Source: Micromonospora sp. NBC_01796 (lineage in GTDB: Bacteria; Actinomycetota; Actinomycetes; Mycobacteriales; Micromonosporaceae). From it: a stretch of DNA of 64,000 nt. The stretch covers positions 6,680,001 to 6,744,000 of the forward strand of contig NZ_CP109078.1 of NCBI RefSeq assembly GCF_035917455.1, given 5' to 3'. The notes under the pieces are model-generated. The model was not told where the DNA came from, did not search any database, and saw nothing but the letters and a program-made list of their open reading frames with translations. Positions 33,918-43,290 of this stretch are shown here, one piece after another. How positions within the stretch are numbered: position 1 is the first letter of the stretch; every line of letters starts with the position of its first letter. A program made the position numbers and the translations under genes.

Positions 33918-36900
33918 GTGATCTCAGAGCGCGCCACGGCCCCGGCCGTCGGGTCGGTGATCGCCGCGCTTACCGGTGACGCGCTCCTGCTGCGTACCGC
34001 CGCCGACGACCCGGCGCCGATGATCCGGCTCACCGCCGCCCTGCCGGTCGAGCCCGACCGGGTCACCGTGCTCAGCACCCCTGCGGTGACCGCCCTCCCG
34101 GATCTGTCCACGCTGCTGCCCGAACTCCTCGCCGAGCACCTCGGCGGGAGCGCAGCCGGGATCCGCCTGCTCTGCCTCGGCACGTACGCCGAGCCGGTGG
34201 CAGTGGATCTCCTGGTCCGCGACCTCGCGGACCGGATCGGGCAGGAGGTCGTCCTGCCGTTGGATCCGTGCAGCGTTGACGACGGCGGGCAGCCCGGAAC
34301 GCTCACCGGTGGGCGGGAGTGGCTCAGCTGCGCGCCGGGCGGGACACCGGTTCCGGAACCGGAATGGCCGCCACGACCACCGGCACCGATGCCCACCCCG
34401 GCGACGAGCGGGGACGCCACCACGGCCCCCGTCGTGAGCGCGGACCTGACAACAGCCCCCGTCGTGAGTGCTGAGCCCACGACAGCTTCCACTGCTGACA
34501 CCGGCGTGGACATGGGCGCGACCACGATCCCGACCGCGAGGGTGAACGCGGATCGACGGGCTGAGCCGCCCGCCGACGCCTCGGTGTTCCGGCGTCCCGG
34601 CATCGGGCAGCTGGCCGGCCCATCCATCCCTCGCTACCTGCCCTATGGCGGCAACCGGCGCCGACCCGGCACGACAGCGGCACCGCAGGTCAATCTGACG
34701 GCAGCACCGCCGAACGGTGCGGCGGCACCGCCGGTCAACGTGACGGTAGCACCGCCGAACGGTACGACAGCGGCGCCGCTGCCGGGCAGGGCCGCAGTGG
34801 TACCCGCCGTCGACAGCCCTGTCCCGGTGGCGGTGGCCGCATCGGAGCCGCAGGTTGCCGGACGGTCCACACCGGCCGGCTGGTCGTTCCTGGCCGAGGA
34901 CGCGCCTACGGTCGGGATGCCGCTGGCGGCGGGCTTCCTGGTGGAGGTCGAGATCGGGGCGACCGGGTTCCGGGTGGCCGGCCGGCCCGTTCCGCCCACC
35001 GGCCTGGCGAAGCTGATCGTGGCAGCCAAGCGTGGGTCGACCCGGCCGGTGGTCCTGCTCAGTTCGGGCACGTTCCCCGGCGGTCCGGCCGCTGACCTGC
35101 TCTTCGGTGGACTCGCGGACGCACTCGGCGGGACCGTGTACGTCGCCGACGCGGCCGTGTCGGTGACCGCGCACGGGTTGCTCGTCACGGAGGGGCAGTT
35201 CCGGCGGTGGGCGCCGAGAACCGCCACCCCACCAGCGGGTCCACGTCACCGGACGGTCGGACGTGTTCTTCCCGTGCCGGCCGGAACGCGACGTCGTCCG
35301 GGCAGCCCGACGGCGGCCGTGCCCGTACCACCGGGAGCGGCCGTGCCCGAGGCGGCTGCGCCCGGGGCGGCCGAACCCGAGCCGGACGGTTCCGGGGCGG
35401 TTGTGCCCGAAGCGGACGGTCATGAGACGGCCGTACCCGAGGCGGGCGAGATCGGGTCGGCGGTCGAAGTCCCGGCGGCAGCGGCGGCGTCGGGCGAGGG
35501 TCGCGCCGGGCCGGACCGGGCGGAATCGGGACAGCACCCGTCGAGGCTGCCCGAGCCGGTCAACGTGGACACGAGCCCGGTGCTCGCGGCAGGCCCGGCC
35601 ATGGCCGAGCCGGTGCCGGTCGAATCCGTGGCTCTGCTGGACTCCGCCCGTTGGCGCGACACCCCACCCGCACTGGAGGTGCCGCGGATGATGCACCCGG
35701 CGGGACCTCTTCCGGTTGTCCCCGTGCCCGATGCCGCAGCACCGCCGCAGGCATCACCTCCGACCGTCCCGCTGCCGGCCGCGCCGGTTGCGTACACCGG
35801 TGCTGCCCGGACCGAGACGCAGGCGGCGGCGCGCAGTCAACCCCCGCCGGACCGGGACACTCCCGCGACACCGTTTCCCGGTGGCGTCGGTTTCGGCGAT
35901 CCGGGAAGCCCGGCCCTTGTCGAGTCGGTAAGCCCGGCCCTTGTCGAGTCGGGGAGTCCGGGGCTTGTCGACGGGCGGACCGGCCACCAGGCGCCCTCTC
36001 CATACGGTGTCGACCAGCGGCAGCCGGCCGGCGCGGGCAGTCCGGCGGGCGCGGTCACCGGGGCCGAGGCCGTGGGTGGGCCGCCCGCACCCGCGGAGCC
36101 GGAAGTCGAGGCCACCGACGACCGGGCCAGCATCGGTCACGCGCAGCACATGATCACGGCGACGCCGGTGGGGTTGGGGCAGCCCGGCCACGAAACCCGG
36201 CCGGCGGCGGTGGTGCCGGCGCCGTTCTGGCTCACCGAGGAGGCCTGGGACCCTGCCGACCGCGGACGCCTGCGGGACGCCCTCAACGGACGGTACGACG
36301 CACACGTGCGGGTCATCACCCGGACCCTGGCCGAGGAGCCGGGCATGCGTGCCGCCGGTGCGTCGGCCGAGATGATCGCCGGGCTGGTCGCGTTGCGGGC
36401 GTACCACGACGGTGAGCGGGAGGCGGTGAACCGGGAGCTGCGGACCGGGGGTCAGGTCGAAGATGGTCCGGCCGGCAACGGCGGACCGGGGGAGCGGGCC
36501 CGGCTGCTGGCCCGTGGCGCCGTGCACGGGCTACGCCGGCTACCCACCGTGCTCGGGCCCGTCTACGCGTCGGCCCAGCTACCGCCGCCGGCACTCGCCG
36601 GCTACCGGCCGGGTATCGAGGTGGTCGAACCGGCCTTCGTCGACGTCGACCTCGCCGCCGCCCCGGCGTCCGAGGCGACCGTCCAGTTCGTCATCTGGTC
36701 CGCCAGCGCCCGCCGGCTCGACCGGATCAGTCCCGGTGACACGGCCGCCGCCCTCTTCCCGCCCGGTAGCCGGTTCGCGGTTCTCGCGGTCGACCGTCCG
36801 GACGACGACCAGGAGCCGATCCGGGTGCTGCTGCGGGACCTGGCCGGGCAGGGCGTACGCGGCGACCGGGGAGTGGACCGGCTGCTCGACCGGCTGCGCG

Positions 36901-37064
36901 CCGCCCGTACGCAGGCCACGGCGGTCAACCGGCCCCGAATCCTGGAGTTCGCCCCCGGGCTCGACCCGTCGGGTCAGGTTTTTGCCATCCCGTCGCAGCT
37001 CGTCCCGTCCGGCGCAGCCGACGGGCGGTCACCGACCGGGCACAGTGGAGGTACGCGATCGTGA
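33918..37064 (+). CDS. T7SS-locus protein with disordered middle and degenerate ADP-ribosyltransferase-like C-terminus
   Basis: The GTG at 33918 follows GGAAGGGG by seven bases. 1048 residues. Residues 1-130 form an alpha/beta domain (LLRTAADDPAPMIRL...). Residues about 140-760 are mostly Ala/Pro/Glu/Val low complexity, with a second small folded segment near 320-430 and short repeats (SPALVES three times near 35900). From about 769 (FWLTEEAWDPADRGRLRDAL) the C-terminal region resembles ART folds: VLGPVYASAQL, YRPGIEVVEPAFVDVD, FVIWSASARRLDRIS, ALFPPGSRFAVLAV. The positions expected for the catalytic Arg (YRG), STS and ExE read YAS, VDVD and GDTAAAL, so catalysis is unlikely. The stop overlaps the next start by four bases. 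Confidence 0.75.
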   Translation: MISERATAPAVGSVIAALTGDALLLRTAADDPAPMIRLTAALPVEPDRVTVLSTPAVTALPDLSTLLPELLAEHLGGSAAGIRLLCLGTYAEPVAVDLLVRDLADRIGQEVVLPLDPCSVDDGGQPGTLTGGREWLSCAPGGTPVPEPEWPPRPPAPMPTPATSGDATTAPVVSADLTTAPVVSAEPTTASTADTGVDMGATTIPTARVNADRRAEPPADASVFRRPGIGQLAGPSIPRYLPYGGNRRRPGTTAAPQVNLTAAPPNGAAAPPVNVTVAPPNGTTAAPLPGRAAVVPAVDSPVPVAVAASEPQVAGRSTPAGWSFLAEDAPTVGMPLAAGFLVEVEIGATGFRVAGRPVPPTGLAKLIVAAKRGSTRPVVLLSSGTFPGGPAADLLFGGLADALGGTVYVADAAVSVTAHGLLVTEGQFRRWAPRTATPPAGPRHRTVGRVLPVPAGTRRRPGSPTAAVPVPPGAAVPEAAAPGAAEPEPDGSGAVVPEADGHETAVPEAGEIGSAVEVPAAAAASGEGRAGPDRAESGQHPSRLPEPVNVDTSPVLAAGPAMAEPVPVESVALLDSARWRDTPPALEVPRMMHPAGPLPVVPVPDAAAPPQASPPTVPLPAAPVAYTGAARTETQAAARSQPPPDRDTPATPFPGGVGFGDPGSPALVESVSPALVESGSPGLVDGRTGHQAPSPYGVDQRQPAGAGSPAGAVTGAEAVGGPPAPAEPEVEATDDRASIGHAQHMITATPVGLGQPGHETRPAAVVPAPFWLTEEAWDPADRGRLRDALNGRYDAHVRVITRTLAEEPGMRAAGASAEMIAGLVALRAYHDGEREAVNRELRTGGQVEDGPAGNGGPGERARLLARGAVHGLRRLPTVLGPVYASAQLPPPALAGYRPGIEVVEPAFVDVDLAAAPASEATVQFVIWSASARRLDRISPGDTAAALFPPGSRFAVLAVDRPDDDQEPIRVLLRDLAGQGVRGDRGVDRLLDRLRAARTQATAVNRPRILEFAPGLDPSGQVFAIPSQLVPSGAADGRSPTGHSGGTRS

Positions 37065-40000
37065 GCCAGGACATGCTGTCGGTCTCCCAGCACGATCCCA
37101 CCTGCCCGTCCAGGATCTCGGACGCGCTGGCGGCGGCCGCGCCGGGCGCCACCATCGTGGTGCAGCCGGGGACCTACCGGGAGCAGTTGCGGCTCACCGG
37201 CGACGTGACCCTGGTCGCCGAGGACGGTCGGGGCACCGTCACCGTCCAGGCCGACGGCGGTGTGGCGGTGTTCGTGGGAGGCGGTTCGGCCACAATGCGC
37301 GGACTGGCGGTCACCGGCGGCAGTGACCGGTTCCCGGCGGTGCAACTCGGTGGTGGCACGTTACGGATGACCGGCTGTGACGTACGCGCCGACGGGATCG
37401 TGGCCGTACATGCCGTGGCCGGGCGGCTGGAGATGGACGATTGCGCGGTGACCAATCCGACCGGCGCCGGGTTCCTGGTCGAGCAGCAGGGCGCCGGAAC
37501 GATCGGCAACACCGCGATCACCGACATCGGCGGCGCCGCGATCGTCATCGCCGCCGGCGCCGATCCGGAGTTCCTGGGCTGCACCGTGTCCGGGGTCCGT
37601 GGCGCCGGGGTGCTCTCCACCCGTGGCGGCCGGGGCACCGTACGCGGGTGCGAGATCAGCGCGGTCGACGGCCCGGCGGTCGCGGTCGAGGAGGAGGGTG
37701 CGATCCGGGTCGTGGACACCGTCGTCCGGGACACCCCCGGCTCCGGGCTGGTCGCCATCGACGGCAGTCCGATCCTGGAGGACTGCGAGTTCCGTGGCAT
37801 CGGCGGACACGGACTGGTCTGGTCCGGTCGGGCCGCCCCGGAACTGCACCGCTGTCGGGTGACCGGCACCGGGGGCCACGGTGCCTTCCTGCTCGACGCC
37901 GCGGCCGGTCTGCTCGACGGGTGCGAGTTCGCGGAGACGGGCGCGGCGGCGGTAGCGCTCACCGGCACCGCCTCGCCCCGGGTCGAGGGGGGCCGGATCG
38001 TCGGCGGTGACGGGGTGGCACTGCTCCTCGACGGGTCGGTGACCGGCGAGGTCACCGGCACCGAGGTGCGGGGCGGCACCACCGGGGTCCTGCTCCGGTC
38101 CGGAGCCGACCCGCAGCTCACCGGTCTGACCATCGAGGGCGCCACCGAGTACGGCTTACAGTCCGTCGACGGCGGCCGGGGAACCGTACACCGACTCAGC
38201 GTGACCGACTGCGCCGAGGCGGCGATCCGGGTCGGCGCCGAGGCAACGCTCGTCATCGACGACGCGAACCTGCGGGGTGGCCGGGTCGGGCTGCTCGTCG
38301 CGGCCGGCGGCACCGCCACCGTGACCTCCTCCGACCTCGGCGAGGCGCACGACGCGGGGGTGACCGTCGAGGGGACCGGCGAGGTCACCCTCCGGGACAC
38401 CCGGGTGCACCATCACGGCGGTCCCGGCGTCCGGTTCGCCGCCCGGTCGCGGGGACGGCTGGACCGTTGCGAGGTCTTCGACAACGCCGGTGACGGCGTG
38501 TGGGTGGACACGGCCGAACCGGTGTCGATGACCGGGACGACCGTTCGGGGCAACGGCGGCCAGCAGGTGCGCCACGGCGTACCGAACGGGTCACCGGAGC
38601 CCGTCCGGGCCGACGCGGACGAACCGCAGCGACCGGAGCCGGGCGAGCCGGCCGCGGACCCGGTGCCGGCCGAGCGTGCCGCCGAGGACCCGGTCACACC
38701 GTTGCTGGCCCAGTTGCACGCGCTGGTCGGGCTGGCCGGGGTCAAGCAGGAGGTCGCGACCCTGGTCGGCCTGCACCGGATCAGCGCCCGCCGCAGCGCC
38801 GCCGGACTGCCGATGCCACCGATGTCGCGGCACCTGGTCTTCGCCGGAGCACCCGGCACGGGCAAGACCACGGTGGCCCGGCTCTACGGGCAGATCCTGG
38901 CCGCGCTGGGTGTCCTGCCGGGCGGGCCGCTCGTCGAGGTCGCGCGGGCCGACCTGGTGGCCGAGCACATCGGTGGGACCGCGGTGAAGACGACGCAGAA
39001 GTTCACCGAGGCGATCGGCGGGGTGCTCTTCCTGGACGAGGCGTACGCGCTCGCCCCGGTCGAGGGCGGGTCCGGCCACGACTTCGGTCGGGAGGCGATC
39101 GACACCCTGGTCAAGCTGATGGAGGACCACCGGGACGAGGTCGTGGTCGTGGTGGCCGGCTACTCGCCGCAGATGCGTACGTTCCTGGCGTCGAACCCCG
39201 GCCTGGCGTCCCGGTTCTCCCGGACGGTGGAGTTCGACAGCTACACCACCGACGAGCTGGTGACGATCGTCGAGCGGCTGTGCAGCACCCACCACTACGC
39301 CCTGGAGTACGACACCCGGCTGGCCCTGGCCCAGCTCTTCGACACGATGCCCCGGACCGAGTCGTTCGGCAACGCCCGGGTGGCCCGGCGGGTGTTCGAG
39401 GAGATGATCGGGCGCCAGGCGTACCGGCTGTCGGAGGCGGGGGCGTCCTCCGGGGTCGAGCTGGCCCAACTGCTGCCCCAGGACCTGGGTGCCGCGGCCG
39501 CCTCGGCGGTGAGCGCCGGTGCGCCCCGCGCGGCCGAGGTGGACGCCCTGCTGTCCCAGCTCAACAACATGATCGGCCTGGCCGGGGTGAAGCGTGAGGT
39601 GTCCGACCTGATCGACCTGCTGGCGAACGTACGGGCCCGGGTACGGGCGGGTCTGCCGGTCCCGCCGGTCTCCCGGCACCTCGTCTTCTCCGGCCCGCCC
39701 GGTACGGGCAAGACCACCGTGGCCCGCCTCTACGGGCGGCTGCTGACCGCACTGGGTGTGCTCAGCGGTGGGCAGTTGGTCGAGGTGGCCCGCGCCGACC
39801 TGGTCGGCGAGTACGTCGGCCACACCGCGCACCGTACGCGGGAGGCGTTCGACCGGGCGCGTGGCGGAGTGCTGTTCATCGACGAGGCGTACACCCTCGC
39901 CCCGGCCGACAGTCGCAACGACTTCGGTCGGGAGGCGATCGACACGCTGGTCAAGTTGATGGAGGACCACCGGGACGAGGTGGTGGTGATCGCGGCCGGT

Positions 40001-40354
40001 TACGACCAGGAGATGGCCGCGTTCCTGGCCGCGAACGCCGGTCTCCAGTCGCGCTTCACCCGACACATCCACTTCGTCCACTACCAGGCCGACGAGCTGG
40101 TGGCGATCTTCGAGGGGCTGGCGCGGGCGAGCGGCTACGAGTGCCCGGGTGACACCCTGGTGGCGCTGCGGGCCCACTTCGAGCGGGTGCCGACCGGCCG
40201 CTCGTTCGGCAACGGCCGGTACGCCCGACAGTTGCTCGACGAGGCGGTGACCCGGCAGGCCGGACGGCTCCGGTCGGTCGCCTCGCCCAGTGTGGACGAC
40301 CTGCGGATCCTGCGCGTTTCGGACGTCTCGCCAACGGTGGGCGCCAATGTCTGA
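37061..40354 (+). CDS. EccA-like double AAA+ ATPase fused to a right-handed beta-helix
   Basis: 1097 residues from a GTG overlapping the previous TGA. Residues 1 to about 500 are regular beta-helix rungs (TIVVQPGTYREQLRLTGDVT, then repeated G-x-D/E-C-x-V patterns), like pectate-lyase or NosD folds. Two CbxX/CfxQ-type AAA+ domains follow: P-loop GAPGTGKTT near 597 with Walker B LFLDEAYAL, and GPPGTGKTT near 878 with LFIDEAYTL. Each has the sensor region FGREAIDTLVKLMEDHRDEV. EccA normally has an N-terminal TPR domain and one such AAA+ module and acts as a cytosolic T7SS chaperone ATPase; here the TPR is replaced by a beta-helix and the AAA+ is doubled. Likely role: handling or unfolding of locus substrates. 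Confidence 0.9.
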   Translation: MSQDMLSVSQHDPTCPSRISDALAAAAPGATIVVQPGTYREQLRLTGDVTLVAEDGRGTVTVQADGGVAVFVGGGSATMRGLAVTGGSDRFPAVQLGGGTLRMTGCDVRADGIVAVHAVAGRLEMDDCAVTNPTGAGFLVEQQGAGTIGNTAITDIGGAAIVIAAGADPEFLGCTVSGVRGAGVLSTRGGRGTVRGCEISAVDGPAVAVEEEGAIRVVDTVVRDTPGSGLVAIDGSPILEDCEFRGIGGHGLVWSGRAAPELHRCRVTGTGGHGAFLLDAAAGLLDGCEFAETGAAAVALTGTASPRVEGGRIVGGDGVALLLDGSVTGEVTGTEVRGGTTGVLLRSGADPQLTGLTIEGATEYGLQSVDGGRGTVHRLSVTDCAEAAIRVGAEATLVIDDANLRGGRVGLLVAAGGTATVTSSDLGEAHDAGVTVEGTGEVTLRDTRVHHHGGPGVRFAARSRGRLDRCEVFDNAGDGVWVDTAEPVSMTGTTVRGNGGQQVRHGVPNGSPEPVRADADEPQRPEPGEPAADPVPAERAAEDPVTPLLAQLHALVGLAGVKQEVATLVGLHRISARRSAAGLPMPPMSRHLVFAGAPGTGKTTVARLYGQILAALGVLPGGPLVEVARADLVAEHIGGTAVKTTQKFTEAIGGVLFLDEAYALAPVEGGSGHDFGREAIDTLVKLMEDHRDEVVVVVAGYSPQMRTFLASNPGLASRFSRTVEFDSYTTDELVTIVERLCSTHHYALEYDTRLALAQLFDTMPRTESFGNARVARRVFEEMIGRQAYRLSEAGASSGVELAQLLPQDLGAAAASAVSAGAPRAAEVDALLSQLNNMIGLAGVKREVSDLIDLLANVRARVRAGLPVPPVSRHLVFSGPPGTGKTTVARLYGRLLTALGVLSGGQLVEVARADLVGEYVGHTAHRTREAFDRARGGVLFIDEAYTLAPADSRNDFGREAIDTLVKLMEDHRDEVVVIAAGYDQEMAAFLAANAGLQSRFTRHIHFVHYQADELVAIFEGLARASGYECPGDTLVALRAHFERVPTGRSFGNGRYARQLLDEAVTRQAGRLRSVASPSVDDLRILRVSDVSPTVGANV

Positions 40355-40458
40355 GGACTGATCGGACACATCGGACGGCCCGAAAAGCCTTGCCACACAC
40401 CAACATTCATCTTCAAGACATTCATGTGTTTCCTTTCCTCCACCGTCGGTCAGACCGG

Positions 40459-40483
40459 GCAACGCAACGTGGCGGCAGTCGTC
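40459..40483 (+). promoter_or_regulatory. Possible ECF-type promoter of the sigma factor gene
   Basis: GCAAC (40459-40463), 16 bases, then CGTC (40480-40483) fits the ECF promoter pattern xxAAC-N16/17-CGTC. It would start transcription about 35 bases before the chosen GTG of the sigma gene, suggesting autoregulation. This is a pattern match only. The 170-base gap 40355-40524 also has an unusually AT-rich block at 40394-40438, with no gene visible. Confidence 0.35.
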
Positions 40484-40524
40484 GGGCGCTCCGCTCGACG
40501 GCGGTGGCGTGGGGAGGCAACTCG

Positions 40525-41115
40525 GTGGTTGCGGTGTGCAATGAGACGGGCGCGGCGGTGTCGTCCTCGACCGGTCGGGACATCGCCGATCCGTCCCGGC
40601 CGGACCGGCGTCTCACCGATGCCCGGATGGCGGTCCTGTACGAGACGCACTCAGACCCGCTCTTCCGTTTCCTGCTGCGGCTGACGCTGGGCGCCCGGCA
40701 CCTGGCCGAGGACCTGCTCCAGGAGACCATGGTGCGCGCCTGGCGGAGCATCGACGTGCTCGCCGCGGATCAGGAGTCCCAGCGCCGGTGGCTGTTCACC
40801 GTGGCCCGGCGGATCGCCATCGACGCCGCCCGCGCCCGGCAGGCCCGGCCGACCGAGGTGGGGGTCGTCGACATGTCTCGGCTGCCGGCGACCAACGACG
40901 CGATGGAGGGCGTGGTCGCCGCGCACACCGTACGCGAGGCACTGCCGAAGCTGAAGCCGGAGCACCGTACGGTCCTGATCGACCTGTACTTCCGTGGCCT
41001 GTCGACCGGCGAGGTCGCCGCCCGGCTCGGTATTCCGGAGGGCACGGTGAAGTCGCGCGCCCACTACGGCCTGCGGGCGCTGCGGGCGGCCGTCGGGTCG
41101 ACCAACGCCGACTGA
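40525..41115 (+). CDS. ECF RNA polymerase sigma factor
   Basis: Directs RNA polymerase to stress-type promoters. The GTG at 40525 is preferred because GGGGAGG lies seven bases upstream; the longer frame from 40390 has no ribosome site and a poor N-terminus. 196 residues. Region 2 is LYETHSDPLFRFLLRLTLGA...LLQETMVRAWRSI; region 4 is LKPEHRTVLIDLYFRGLSTG with the helix-turn-helix EVAARLGIPEGTVKSR. There is no C-terminal extension, so it is a plain ECF. The next gene encodes a zinc-finger anti-sigma protein, a standard pairing. Confidence 0.92.
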   Translation: MVAVCNETGAAVSSSTGRDIADPSRPDRRLTDARMAVLYETHSDPLFRFLLRLTLGARHLAEDLLQETMVRAWRSIDVLAADQESQRRWLFTVARRIAIDAARARQARPTEVGVVDMSRLPATNDAMEGVVAAHTVREALPKLKPEHRTVLIDLYFRGLSTGEVAARLGIPEGTVKSRAHYGLRALRAAVGSTNAD

Positions 41116-41204
41116 CCGTGCCCCGGCGGCCCGCCGGGTCGGGTCCTAATCTTGGGGTGACAGCACCGCGTGGTGCCCTCCATCCGAGCAGATCCGGCGG
41201 ATCC

Positions 41205-41420
41205 ATGACCGACCTCGACCCCGCGCACCCGGACCCGAACCACCCGGCCGGGCTCTACCTCCTCGGCGCCCTCGACGCCGACGCCGAGGCCGCCTTCGAA
41301 CGGCACCTCGCCGGGTGCGTCTCCTGCCAGGACGAGTGTGACCGGCTCGGGCCGATGGTCACCGCGTTCGGGCGGCTCGACGCCGACGAGGTCATCAACG
41401 GGGAGCCGCCGACCGGGTGA
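41205..41420 (+). CDS. Short zinc-finger anti-sigma factor (ZAS domain)
   Basis: 71 residues containing H-L-A-G-C-V-S-C, the HxxxCxxC zinc motif of ZAS anti-sigma factors, on the usual helix EAAFERHLAGC. Unlike most family members it has no transmembrane helix or sensor domain and ends soon after the ZAS core, so it is either a soluble anti-sigma or has lost its membrane part. It starts 89 bases after the sigma gene; the ribosome site (GGCGGA) is weak. Confidence 0.8.
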   Translation: MTDLDPAHPDPNHPAGLYLLGALDADAEAAFERHLAGCVSCQDECDRLGPMVTAFGRLDADEVINGEPPTG

Positions 41421-41440
41421 CCAGACCCGGCTTCCGGGCG

Positions 41441-43225
41441 TCAGCCGCGCCACCACTTCTGGTTGGCGTCACCGCTGCACTCCCAGAGCTGCAACCGGGC
41501 ACCGTTGCCGGTGTTCCAGTCCTGTACGTCGACGCACTTGTCGGCCAGCTTGTTGACCAGGTCGTGGGCGCCGTTGAGGGTGAACCGCTGCGCCGGGCCC
41601 CCGTTGCAGACCGCGAGCTGGACGGTGGTGCCGTTGGCGGTCGACGCCCAGGCCGCGTCCATGCACTTGCCGAACGCCCGCACACTGCCGTCGGCCGCGA
41701 ACGTCCACCGCTGGTTCGCCGACCCGTTGCAGGACCAGAGCCGCAGCGGTGATCCGTCGGCCGAGCCGGACGCGTCGATGCACTTGTCGACGTACCCGTG
41801 GATCGTGACCCCGGACGGCGCCGGCTTGGTTGTCGTCGGCGCGGGTTTGGGCGGGTTCACCGGCGGATTCGGCGCCGCCGGGGGTGGCGGTGCGGCCGGC
41901 GGTGGCGCGGCCGCGACCGGTGGCGCCGCCGGGGGTACGGCCGGTGGTGCCCCGGGCGGTGCGGCCCCGGCCGGCGGTGGTGCCGGTGGCGGCGCGGATC
42001 CGGCCGGTGGTGGCACCGCCGGGCTGCCGGGACGGGGCAACTGCGCCCCGGCCGGTGGGCCACCCAACCGCGGGTCGTTGGCGTAGTGGTCGGCGTAGGC
42101 GAGCACCATCGCGGTGTGTTCGCGCAGGCCCGGCGAGTCGGGCAGGCCGCCGGCCTGCTGGACCACGGCGCTACCCCAGTGGTACGCGGCCAGCGCCATC
42201 GGGTACGGGTCCGTCCCGATCCCGGACAGCTCGCGGGTGAGCACGCACATGGCCTGACCGAGCGCGGGGATCGCGGCGTCGGGGTCCCACGGGGAGGCGG
42301 TCGGGGGCGCGTACCGGGCCCAGGTCTGCGGCAGGAACTGGGCGACCCCCTGGCCGCCACCGGCGCTGAGCAGGTTCGGGTTGAAACCGGAGGACGCCAT
42401 CAGCTGGGCCGCGACCCGGGCCGGGGTGACCGTGGCGCAGACCTGCCCGGCGGCCAGCACCAGGGGCAGGTAGCCGTCCGGCACCGGGATCGGGGCGGTG
42501 CCCGCGGTGGGCACCACCCCGACGGCGCGGGGAGTGGGACCCGGGCTGCCGGCGGTGAGGTCGGGCTGCCGCTCGTACCAGGTCGCGTACGCGGCCACGG
42601 TGTCGACGTACCCGCGCGCCGCCGCCGGCACCCCGCCCGCCGCCCGTACGGCCGGCAGCCCCGACCGGTACGCGGCCAGCGCCAGCCGCCACGGGTCCCC
42701 GTCGACGCCGGCCCGGCGTACCTGTCCGACCAGGTCGCACATCTGATGGGCGAGGGCGAAGATGTTGGCGTCGGTGTCCAGCCGGGGCGCCCTGGGCCAC
42801 GGGGCCCAGTCCTGCCATGCGCTGTCGGTCAGCGCGGCGATGCCGGCCCCGCCCGAGGAGTCCGCCCGCAGGTTCACCTCGAACCCCGACGCTGCCATCA
42901 ACTGTGCCGCCACCCTCGCCGGGGTCAACGCCGGGCAGGACAGTGCGGCGGCCGCGATCGTCGACACCTGCGCCACCGGAACCGGGCTGGCCGCGCGGCC
43001 GGACTCCTGCGCGGTCGCGTCACCGAAACCGGAGCCGGCCGCCACCGCACACACCCCGACCAGTCCCGGTACGGCGGTGACCGCGACCGCCCGGCGCAGC
43101 CGCAGACCGAGCCGCAGGTGCCGTACGGGCAGCCGACCCGCCCCGGCCCTGGCCCACCGGGCGACGGCGGCCACGCCCCGCCCGCCGAGGCGTCGTACGG
43201 CTCCGCCGCCAGCCGTTGCCCGCAC
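41441..43225 (-). CDS. Secreted protein with two lytic-transglycosylase-like pseudo-domains and a ricin lectin domain
   Basis: The start is set at the GTG at 43225 because GGGAGG lies five bases upstream; a GTG at 43240 is in frame. 594 residues. An Arg-rich N-terminus and a hydrophobic segment look like a long signal or anchor. Two SLT-like domains follow (about 95-230 and 250-390). In each, the catalytic Glu expected before SGF is replaced: MAASGF (A112) and MASSGF (S278). The fold landmarks remain (GGGQGVAQFLPQTW, ALAAYHWG). A Pro/Ala linker of about 80 residues leads to a ricin-type beta-trefoil (about 470-594) with repeats ending QRW, QRF and QKW. I infer a non-catalytic peptidoglycan- and carbohydrate-binding wall protein. 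Confidence 0.82.
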   Translation of the reverse strand: MRATAGGGAVRRLGGRGVAAVARWARAGAGRLPVRHLRLGLRLRRAVAVTAVPGLVGVCAVAAGSGFGDATAQESGRAASPVPVAQVSTIAAAALSCPALTPARVAAQLMAASGFEVNLRADSSGGAGIAALTDSAWQDWAPWPRAPRLDTDANIFALAHQMCDLVGQVRRAGVDGDPWRLALAAYRSGLPAVRAAGGVPAAARGYVDTVAAYATWYERQPDLTAGSPGPTPRAVGVVPTAGTAPIPVPDGYLPLVLAAGQVCATVTPARVAAQLMASSGFNPNLLSAGGGQGVAQFLPQTWARYAPPTASPWDPDAAIPALGQAMCVLTRELSGIGTDPYPMALAAYHWGSAVVQQAGGLPDSPGLREHTAMVLAYADHYANDPRLGGPPAGAQLPRPGSPAVPPPAGSAPPPAPPPAGAAPPGAPPAVPPAAPPVAAAPPPAAPPPPAAPNPPVNPPKPAPTTTKPAPSGVTIHGYVDKCIDASGSADGSPLRLWSCNGSANQRWTFAADGSVRAFGKCMDAAWASTANGTTVQLAVCNGGPAQRFTLNGAHDLVNKLADKCVDVQDWNTGNGARLQLWECSGDANQKWWRG

Positions 43226-43290
43226 GGGCACCTCCCTCACTCACCCGGACCCGAACCCCACAACGGCCCGCACCCGCCACCGGTTCACCG

